A stretch of 28,021 bases of DNA from Polyrhizophydium stewartii (lineage: Eukaryota > Chytridiomycota > Chytridiomycetes > Rhizophydiales), in the NCBI GenBank assembly GCA_027604665.1, contig JADGIZ010000084.1:1-28021 (forward strand), read 5' to 3'. The number at the start of each line of letters is the position of its first letter. The first letter of the stretch is position 1. Made by a program: the position numbers and the translations under genes. Of this stretch, positions 20,803 to 28,021 are shown in pieces. The notes beneath the pieces are model-generated. The model saw only the letters and a list, made by a program, of their open reading frames with translations, was not told the origin of the DNA and searched no databases.

Positions 20803-21979
20803 ATGTCTCGTGTCCCTGGCGCCGGCCGGTGCGGCAGTGCACTGCGGCAGTGTGCTTCGGTGCTGCTGCCGGCCTGGGCGGCAGGGTCCGGGGATCTGTG
20901 GGACATGTCCCCCCACGTCTCTGGCAGAAAGCTCCACTTTCCGCTGCTTCAGGACGCAATGGCAATGCAGACACAGTTTGGCCCCAGCGTCCGGCGGCGG
21001 GTCGCAGCGCACGCCAACCGCTTTCGGGAATCGCCGCACACTGCGCCGCCGGCTCTCGCCTGCGTCGTGCGGCTCTTTGAGCGGCCGGCCGCCGACGGCG
21101 CCATCGGGCGGGTCCCGGCGGCGCTCGCGCGGCCGGCATCGTCGTCGACCTCGAGACGGCGCACAAAGCCGGCGCAGGCGGCCACGTCTGCCGCGGCTGC
21201 ACCGGCGCTGCACGCACTGCCAGCAGCCGCGGCGTCCAGGGCGGCCGAGGCAGCACGAGTGAGCCCGCCGCGGGCACCCGCTCGCAGTCCGGCTGGCCAG
21301 GCGGTGCGCGACCGCGGCGTCCGGACGGCCAAGAGCAGCGTCCGAAAGTCGGCGGGCCGCCATGCGCGGGCCGCAAAGGCCGTCGGCACCAGCAAGCATC
21401 CGCCGGCAGCGGCAGCGGCAGCAGCTCCGAACGGCCAGGAGCGGCCGAGCATCGTGCCGCTGATGCCACTCGAGCTGCCCAAGCCGCCGCCCGCCGCTGA
21501 AACGATCGGTCGCCCGGTGATTTTTGGGAGGCCCGAGGCGCCGGCCGCCACCACGCCGGACCCCAAGGCTGCCGCACAGCGCGGGCTCGCAGCCGCTCGG
21601 TCGCCGCTGCACTCGCCGCTTATAGCAGTCTCTCCACCGTGGAAGTCGCCGATCCACGCATCCAAGGCGAGTTTGGGGCTGCATCGACGGCTCGAGCTTG
21701 TTGATGGATCGCTGACACGGGCCGACATCGCAGATTGCGGCGCTGACGCAGATCACGGCGTTGGGAGCAACAGCAGCAGCAGCAACAGAGGCAGCAGCAG
21801 CAGCCGTCGAAGCTCCAGAGATACCCACGCTTGCGCCAGAAGCGGCTTCTGCCGCGGTGCAAGGCGCCGACTCGAGTCTCGGCATCGGCGTGGACATGGA
21901 CATGGACATGGACGTGGATGCGATGCTCGAGCAGATTGCCGACTTTGTCGAGCGGGACGTGTCGCTTGTGCCGATATGA
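20803..21979 (+). CDS. Unrecognised Ala/Pro/Arg-rich protein
   Basis: Function unknown. An open frame with strong third-position GC runs from an ATG at 20803, only 32 bp after the PheRS stop; ATGs at 20959 and 20965 are alternatives. It ends at 21979 after a frame change implying one intron near 21624-21757. The acceptor is at about 21756-21757 after GCTGACACGG; the donor could be GTCTCT (21628) or GTTGAT (21701). The first half has FGPSVRRRVAAHANRFRESP and VVRLFERPA. The middle is basic with AKSSVRKSAGRHARAAKAV. Short proline-rich PLMPLELPKPPP follows. The C-terminus is acidic: GIGVDMDMDMDVDAMLEQ, then an amphipathic IADFVERDVSLV. This looks like a mostly disordered nuclear or cytoskeletal regulator, but no family is recognised. 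Confidence 0.45.
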
Positions 21980-22111
21980 ACACGCATGCATACACCCGGC
22001 TGCATCGGGATCAAGGGTGCTGGAGCGACGCAACCGCTGGCCGACCAAAGTTGAGTTTAATTCCGGGAGGGGAGGGAAGGCGGCACCGAGATGCCGCGAT
22101 GTCGGGGAGGC

Positions 22112-22901
22112 CTATGGCGTGGCATACAATGATGTGTACATGGAGACGAGCGAGTTGTATCCGCGCAGGTCCCCGGCGCGCAGCAGGTTCGCCGCATCGC
22201 AGTTGAGCGGGCTGTCGGGCTCGGGGCTCTGGGCGACCGGGAGTGGGCAGGTCAGCAAGCACACCAACACCGGGGAGGTGGGGCTGGGCCGAGCGGGACC
22301 CACCGTGAGAAGCACGGCGACGGCCAGGCACGCCGACTGCAGCGTCCACGCGGGGCTCCAGGCCGACTTGAGCAGGTCGAGGCAGATCTCGCCCGTCTGT
22401 GGGGCCGAGCCGGGGCGGACCGGGCGAGCGAGCGAGCCGAGCGAGCGGGAGAAGCCATGGGCCGGGGGACGTCAGCCTTCATAACTTGCGGAGCAATTCC
22501 GGCCGAGACGGGGCGATCCTCGGCCGGGATGACAGCGGCGGAGGCCGCCTGCGCCGCGGCCGCCTGCTGGGGCTCACCTTGAGGTGGACGTTGGGGTGGC
22601 AGACCTTGGTGACGAAGCGCATGGCGGGCGGGGCGATGGGGTAGTCGCGCGGCACCTCGATGGCCAGCTCGAAGCGGCCGCCCGCATACGGCGAGCCGCT
22701 GGCGCCGGCAATGACCGCGCGCCAGTGGAACAGGTCCTCCTCGCCGGCCGGCTCGAGATGCACCAGCGGCTGTGCGGGCGCCTGGCTCTTTCCGGCCGCA
22801 TCTGGGCCGCTGTCTGCGCCGCCGCTGCCGCCGCCGGGCTGGCTCGCGGCCGCACGCCTCGCCTCGCCGAGCTCCTTCAACAGCCGCCGCGCCGCTGACA
22901 T
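22112..22901 (-). CDS. PEX4: Peroxisomal ubiquitin-conjugating enzyme E2 (peroxin-4)
   Basis: Monoubiquitinates the PEX5 import receptor on its cysteine for recycling from the peroxisome membrane. Three exons (22901-22578, 22396-22304, 22228-22112) encode 177 residues. The UBC fold is clear: EVPRDYPIAPPAMRFVTKV, CHPNVHLK, then TGEICLDLLKSAWSPAWTLQ carrying the active-site Cys in ICLDLL. PEPDSPLNCDAANLLRAGD, typical of PEX4, follows. Residues 20-45 are a Ser/Gly/Ala insert absent from many relatives. No membrane segment or PTS1 is present, as expected for an enzyme held by PEX22. Intron 1 is 181 nt; intron 2 is 75 nt with TGCTGACC before the acceptor. The start codon faces that of PRP38 across 92 bp. 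Confidence 0.9.
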
Positions 22902-22993
22902 TTGCTGCCGTCAAGCCGCCAATTTCGGCTTTTGCCGGCTCTGCATCCAAGTTAGCCGACCGACAGGCCCAGCGAGCGCGCGAGGGGGCGGGC
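22902..22993. promoter_or_regulatory. 92-bp divergent promoter of PEX4 and PRP38
   Basis: Both start codons face outward across only 92 bp, so transcription initiation for both genes is confined here or overlaps the other gene's 5' end. No TATA box is visible. Confidence 0.45.
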
Positions 22994-24417
22994 ATGGGCG
23001 ACTACGAGCGGCGCGCGGTGCACGGCACCAACCCGCAGCTGCTGATCGAAAAGATCCTGCGCGAGCGCATCTACGAGAGCGTCTACTGGAAGGAGCGGCT
23101 GTTTGCGTCCTCGGCCGAGACGCTCGTGGACCGCGCCGTCGAGCTCACGTCCATCGGCGGCCAGTTTGGCAACCAGCGGCCGACCGAGTTTGTGTGCCTG
23201 GCGCTCAAGCTGCTGCAGCTGCAGCCCGAGGACGAGATAATCGACCTGTTCCTCAACGACGGCGACTTCAAGTACCTCACCGCCCTCGCGGCGTTTTATG
23301 TGCGCCTGACGGCCAAGGATGTGGACGTTTACCGCCGCCTCGAGCCGCTGCTGCTCGACAAGCGCAAGCTGCGGCGGCGCACGCCCGGTGCGGACCGGCG
23401 CTGTTTTCCAGACCGTGTGGACTGCGCGAACGCACGCTGACTCTGCCTTCCCCCTATGCCCACCGCGCAGCCGGCTCCTTTGAGCTCACGTTCATGGACC
23501 AGTTTGTCGACGAGCTGCTCACGGCCGATCGTGCTTGCGACACGATCCTGCCGCGGCTCGCCAGGCGCAGCGTGCTCGAGGACCGCGGCGACCTCGAGCC
23601 GCGCGTGAGCCCCATAGAGGACGAGCTGGACGAGCTCGAGGGCAGCGAGGAGGGCGAAGTCGGCGACGCCGACGACGCCGGCAGCGGCACAGGCACCGGC
23701 AACGTCGGCAGCGGTGCAGCCAAGGCGTCGTCGTGCGGCGGCACCGAGCGAGTGAGCCGAAGCCGCGACGACCGGGGCGAGAGCGACCGCAGCCCCGGCC
23801 GGAGCCAACGCGCGCGGGACCGCAGCCGCAGCCGGAGCCGCTCCCGCGAGCGCGGGTCGCGCGACAGAGGCCACCGGGACGATGTCCGAGACCGGGATCG
23901 CTATCGCGACAGCGGCCGTCGCGACCGCCGCGAGCGCGACGACAGCCCAGACCGCCGCCGCCGCCGCGACGACGACGACGATCGCCGGGATCGGGACCGC
24001 CACCGCGATGGCGACCGCCGCCGCGACGGCGATCGTGGCCGCGATGGCGACCGAGACCGCGAGCACGGCCGCCATGGCGACCGCAGCCGCGACAGATACC
24101 CCCGCGACCGGCGGGACCGCTCGCGCTCGCGGTCGCGCCCGCGGTCCGAGACGCCCTCGCCACCGCGCAGCGGCCCGGCGTCCGGCGCGGCCGACGACAC
24201 TGCATCCAAGAAGCGCGGCGCATGGTCCCGCAAAAAGGTCGACTCGCTGTTCAAGAAGCCCGCGGGCGGATCCAAGTCTGACCGGCGCGGCGAGCATGCA
24301 GACTCGTCGGGCTCGGGCGGCGGCGGCGGCGCGGGTGGTGGCGCGGGCGACTCGCTGTCGGTCGAGGAGACCAACCGCATCCGCGCATCGCTCGGTCTCG
24401 CGCCGCTCAAGATGTGA
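22994..24417 (+). CDS. PRP38: Pre-mRNA-splicing factor Prp38 with RS-like tail
   Basis: Component of the U4/U6.U5 tri-snRNP, needed for spliceosome activation. Two exons (22994-23387, 23471-24417) encode 446 residues. The Prp38 domain starts at HGTNPQLLIEKILRERIYES and contains ELTSIGGQFGNQRPTEFVCL, LNDGDFKYLTALAAFYVRLT, then FELTFMDQFVDELLTADRAC and DTILPRLARRSVLED. An acidic stretch (EDELDELEGSEEGE) follows. Residues about 255-390 form a dense R/D/S region (DRDR, RDGDR, SRSRSR) like the RS tails of animal PRPF38 proteins; the yeast protein is much shorter. The C-terminus ETNRIRASLGLAPLKM matches the conserved end motif found in tri-snRNP and SR-related proteins. The intron carries GCTGACTC before its acceptor. 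Confidence 0.93.
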
Positions 24418-25015
24418 TGATGGATGATGGGTGATGTTGGGACGGGCCGGGCGTGCGGACCGGACCGGACCGGACCGGCGCGAGGACAGAGCACTGGGCC
24501 CGCGACCTGGGTGTGGCGGGCAGAAGGTGGGCCTGGGCGGTAGGGCTGCGGCTGTGGAGGACCAAGGGAGCGGGTCCGTCTGCCGATCGGGATCGGAGAT
24601 ACGATCGCCACGTGCGTGCGAGCGTGCCGATATCGCGAGTAAAGCGAGGCCCACGCGGGCAGGACCATGTGCCGAGATTGTGGAGAGCGAGCGGGGGGTT
24701 GCGCCATCGGGCGAGGGACATCTGGTCTGCAGGCAGAGGCGACATATCCGAAGCATTCGGCTGGTCCAAAAAAAAGAAACTTTCTTGTCGTTCTGGTTTG
24801 GAGTAGGGATCACTAAAAGGATGGAAGAGAGAAGAAGAAGAAATGGGCGCGGTCTGAGTGCCGGGCATCGGGCCAAGAGAGGCTGCCGGGCAACGGCGGA
24901 GGCATCTTGATCGTTTTGGGAGGGGTTTTTTGTGTACGGGGGGGTGTATGGCGACAAGAAGCGATAGATCGGTGAATGAAAGCATGACTACACGAACGAA
25001 TGACAGTGCTGCGGC
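24418..25015. other. 598-bp intergenic stretch between convergent genes
   Basis: Spacer between the PRP38 and GATA-factor stop codons. It contains a CGGAC tandem repeat, a short A-rich run (24768-24779), GGAAGAGAGAAGAAGAAGAA purine runs (24822-24842) and T/G-rich tracts near 24915-24945. I see no gene or RNA. Confidence 0.5.
24456..24478. repeat. (CGGAC)4 microsatellite
   Basis: Four perfect copies of the 5-bp unit CGGAC plus a partial fifth, just 39 bp after the PRP38 stop. Confidence 0.85.
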
Positions 25016-27990
25016 TCAAAGAAGCATGCCGCTGCCAAACTCGCTCTCAACCTGCTCGTGGCTGGTTGAAAAGAGATCGACAAGAGTACTGGGATCCTGC
25101 TGCTGCTGTTGCTGCTGTTGGCCAGTGCCCATGATACCATGCTGCATCATGGCGGGATGGCCGCCATGGAGGAACTGCGGCGCGACCGTGTGGGACAAGG
25201 CCGCGACCGCCGACAGGCCGGCGCCTGGTCCGGCAGGCCACAGCATGCTGTCAGGCGAGAAACGGAACCGCTTGAGAGCGCGCGGGTCGTTGGGGTCGAG
25301 CACGCCAACCGACTCGTGCGACTGGGCAAGCGACTCGGAGCTTGAGCTGTGCCTCAGCGAGGACGTTGCGGACGACGCCGACGCCGACGAGGGCCGCGAC
25401 GGGGCCGCTGTCGACGGCGCGCTGGCCGTCATCTCGGAGCGCTGGCGCTTCTTGGACGAGTCCGACTTGAGCGTCAGCGGGCGGTGCGCCTTGTGGATCT
25501 TGTAGTAGAGGCCGCATGCGTTGCAGAGCGTGTGGTTCTCATCGTCGCGGCGCCAGAGCGGCGTGGTCGTGACGGCGCAGTTGTAGCACTCGATCAGCAT
25601 GTCCTCCGCCTCCTTCTTGATGTTGCCGTTGCGGATGTTCTTGGGCCGGTTGACGTTGTGCAGCTTGAGATACAGGCCGCATGCGTTGCAGAGCAGCTCG
25701 TCGTTGGCCGACCGGCGCCAGAGGGGCGTCGATGTGACTCCGCAGTTGCGGCACGTGGGCTTTGCCGGGGTGCCGTCGGGGTTGAGCGCCGCGAGCTCGT
25801 CCTGCCGCGGGGCGGTGGCCGGCCTGTGGACGTCCGACGATGGCGACGGGCCGCGCGAGTCCGAAGCCGCCGACGCCGCCGCATCCGAGGCCTGGAGACA
25901 GTGCGACATGGGCGGGCAATGCAAGTGCACGCAGGCAGAGCAAAGAGAGCCAGAGATATCAGCAAATGGCAAGGGATACCCGCATGAGCAGGGCTGCGAG
26001 CGCCTACCGAGGCATTGTGCGATGCAGGTGTAGCAGAGGCCTGCTTCCGCTGTTGTTGCTGCTGCTGCTGCTGGCCGTGGCCGGCCAACGTCTTTGTGGC
26101 CGACTTTTTGCTGGGGCGGCTTGCCGACGGTGTGCGCTGCATCTTGGCGGCCGACTTGTGGGAGGCCTGAGCCGCAGAACCGGCCGCCGAGAGCGGCATA
26201 GCAGCGGCCGTCGTCGGGGTCGCGGCGGCGGCGGCGGCGGCCATGGCCGAGGCGGATGCAGCCGAGACCGACAGGCTGCGCGACATGGCGAGATCGTCCG
26301 AGGCCAAGGCTTGGTGGGTCAGGGACGAGCTGCGGTGGTTGATGTCAATGTGGTCCACCATCTTGTGCGCGAGCGACTGGTGGTCGTGCTGGTGATGGGG
26401 GCGGAGGCCTTGATGAGCAGCGTGCTGCGGCTGCTGCTGGCTGTGCTGGGCAACGAAGCCGTTTGGCTCGCCGGCGGCGACTGGAGCGGCGGCGGCCATG
26501 GCTGCCGACGGCGCATCGAACCGCAGCTGGCGGTCGTGAGACTCGCGGTCGTGCTGCGGGATGTAGCCGAGTGAGGAGCGCGGGGGCTGCTGCTGGCGCT
26601 CAAAGTCAAACGAGTACTCGTGAGCCTTGGGGTCGAGCGGCCTCTGGCGAGCGGGCTCAAAGACAAACTGCGGCGACTGCATCACGGGCGAGACGAGCGG
26701 GCCAAAGGCGTCGGACGTCTGCTGCTGCTGCTGCTGGCTCAGGTCGCGCTGCCGGGACTGGTGGTGCGAGGCCTTTGCCGAGTGAGCCAGCTTTTGCGAG
26801 TCTGGCATCGCGTCGTAGTTGTCATGGCGTTGCGGCGCGGCGCGAATCTGGGGGGAGAGGGAAGATGGCTGGGGCAGGCGCTGCATCCGGGAGGCAGGCG
26901 CCGCGCGATGCTGCTGCTGCTGCTGGTGCTGCTGCTGTTGATGTTGCTGTTGGTGCTGCGAGAAGCCGTCGGCGAGGTAAGCCGGCTGGTGCTGGTGCTG
27001 GTACTGCTGCTGCTGAGGCGGCTGGAAGATGGACGACTGGAACTGAGGCGGCAGCTGGCGCGTCTGCTGCTGGGCAAACGACGGGGGAGTCGAGAGCCAA
27101 GATGGATCGACAGGAGCAACCATCTGCGGGAGCGGGGGCTGCGCAGGCATGCCGACAGGCGAGCGCAGCAGCGAAAAGGTCTGGTCGGCGGTGGGAATGG
27201 CGACGCTGTCGCCGACGCCGTTGCTGCTGGCGGCGATGATGTTGTTGCTGTTGTTGTTGGTGCTGGTCGAGGTAGCGACAGCGAAGCCAATGTCGTTTGA
27301 CGGCAGGCTGCCGGTGCTGGCGACCGAGGCGACCGAGTTGCGCGGCGAGGCAAAGGGCAGCTGGGCGGACGAGAGGAAGGCCAGGCTGGAGCCGAGCTGG
27401 GCGAGCACGTTGGAGATGGGCTGGTCGGCCGGGGCAGGGGGCTGCTGCTGTTGCTGCTGCTGCTGTTGCTGTTGTTGTTGTTGCTCGGGCTGGGTTGAAT
27501 GTGGAGGCGCGAGCAGGGCAAAGTCCAAGAGCGACGAGGACATGTTGCCAAAGATGGCGGCGGCAGAGTCCACGGCGCTGGAAGCGGGAGAAGGGGCAAA
27601 GGGGCCGGCCAGGGTCGCGGACGAGGCCTGGTGCTTCTGGTACTGATTTCTCTGATACAGTTGGTATTGCCTCAGCTGGGAGACGACCGATGCGAGAGAT
27701 GCGGCGTCTTGTGCGGCCGAGAGGGCGGCAAAGGGCGAGGGGTCACTCGGGGGCGATGCGGCTTGGTGTGCGGCAAAGGCGTGCAGAGCGGCGGGCGACA
27801 CGGAGATGGGCATGTTCGGGGTGGAGCCCGAAGTGGCGGCGGTCGAGGGCCCAGACGCGGCGGAGCCGGCGGGCGAGGGCGGCACCGGGCGCGGAGGCGA
27901 TGCAAGGGCGTGACTCAGGGGGTGGTGGAGGTGCTTTTGCGAGGGGGGCTGTGCCGCGAGGCAGGGGCCGTCGAGCGGCGAGGCGAGCAT
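25016..27990 (-). CDS. Two-finger GATA transcription factor with Q-rich N-terminus
   Basis: DNA-binding regulator of GATA sites. Two exons (27990-26008, 25891-25016) encode about 952 residues; the 116-nt intron joins HNAS to ASDAAAS in phase. Both fingers are in exon 2: [14 protein letters not shown]...[18 protein letters not shown] and [14 protein letters not shown]...[18 protein letters not shown]. Each is CX2CX17CX2C, with 30 residues between them, then a basic [11 protein letters not shown]. The first 660 residues are low-complexity, rich in Q, S, A, P and H, with several polyQ runs, as in transactivation domains. The linker lacks the Cys-rich block of iron-sensing SRE/Fep1 GATA factors, so a siderophore role is not supported. 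The ATG at 27990 is the first clear one, but the frame stays open to the window edge, so the true N-terminus may lie outside. Confidence 0.88.
27442..27483 (-). repeat. Q14 tract in the GATA factor
   Basis: Fourteen consecutive glutamine codons, mixed CAG and CAA, on the minus strand. Shorter Q and H/Q runs occur at about 26046-26075, 26717-26745, 26905-26960 and 25098-25122. Confidence 0.85.
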
Positions 27991-28021
27991 GGACAGCAGC
28001 GACTGCTGCGCGCATAGCAGC

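Noticed and set aside
20776..22014. Long minus-strand frame opposite the orphan gene
   Set aside because: Codon third-position bias favours the plus frame, and the minus product is Arg/Cys-rich with no domain. It is a GC-rich shadow.
22112..22901. Assignment of the E2 to general UBC families
   Set aside because: PEPDSPLNCDAANLL and NVHLKTGEICLDLLKSAWSP are PEX4-type features, so PEX4 was preferred.
23329..24957. Long minus-strand frame opposite PRP38
   Set aside because: It arises from the antisense of the R/D/S repeats, giving Val/Ala runs; PRP38 on the plus strand is unambiguous.
26620..27300. Leucine-rich plus-strand frame opposite the GATA gene
   Set aside because: Poly-Leu comes from antisense CAG/CAA glutamine codons.
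25016..27990. Assignment of the GATA factor as the siderophore repressor SRE/Fep1
   Set aside because: The Cys-rich linker between the fingers, needed for iron sensing in that family, is absent.

Overview
The window looks like nuclear DNA of a fungus with a compact, GC-rich, intron-bearing genome. Fourteen protein genes can be supported, all with eukaryotic families as closest relatives. No tRNA, rRNA, transposon or CRISPR array was recognised. Most introns are short (about 40-130 nt), and many carry a CTGAC-type branch site near the 3' end. Q-rich Cyc8/Ssn6, a complex I PDSW subunit and PEX4 fit a fungus. XPO7 is missing from yeasts. Together with two apparent AT-AC (U12-type) introns and animal-like tandem GATA fingers, this suggests an early-diverging lineage (chytrid, blastoclad or mucoromycote grade) rather than an ascomycete or basidiomycete. 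The lineage is inference.

Layout, left to right. Plus strand: exportin-7 (61-5157, 26 exons visible, extreme N-terminus outside the window), RNA polymerase subunit RPB5 (5227-6391), and a mitochondrial FAD/NAD reductase of the cytochrome b5 reductase fold, possibly Cyc2-like (6636-7821). Minus strand: complex I PDSW/NDUFB10 subunit (8551-7974), a multi-pass membrane protein that may be a PEX11 relative (9879-8964), a short oxysterol-binding protein (12244-10132), and TBL1 (15119-12389). Plus: CYC8/SSN6 (15391-17856). Minus: mitochondrial GrpE/MGE1 (18992-18044). Plus: mitochondrial Phe-tRNA synthetase (19365-20770) and an unrecognised A/P/R-rich protein (about 20803-21979). Minus: PEX4 ubiquitin-conjugating enzyme (22901-22112). 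Plus: PRP38 (22994-24417). Minus: a two-finger GATA factor (27990-25016), possibly extending past the right edge.

Functional themes. TBL1 and CYC8, both transcriptional corepressor subunits, are divergent across 271 bp. MGE1 and the mitochondrial PheRS are divergent across 372 bp. PEX4 and PRP38 are divergent across only 92 bp. Mitochondrial functions recur (reductase, PDSW, MGE1, PheRS).

The main points of interest are in splicing. Exportin-7 carries two introns that start ATATCCTTTT and end GCAC, each with a U12-like branch motif whose adenosine lies 11 nt before the intron end. The same gene has a 13-nt microexon, and three GC-AG introns are inferred in the window. Exon boundaries were placed by hand, using protein conservation, splice-site rules and codon phase; all exon phases close consistently, but no transcript evidence was available.
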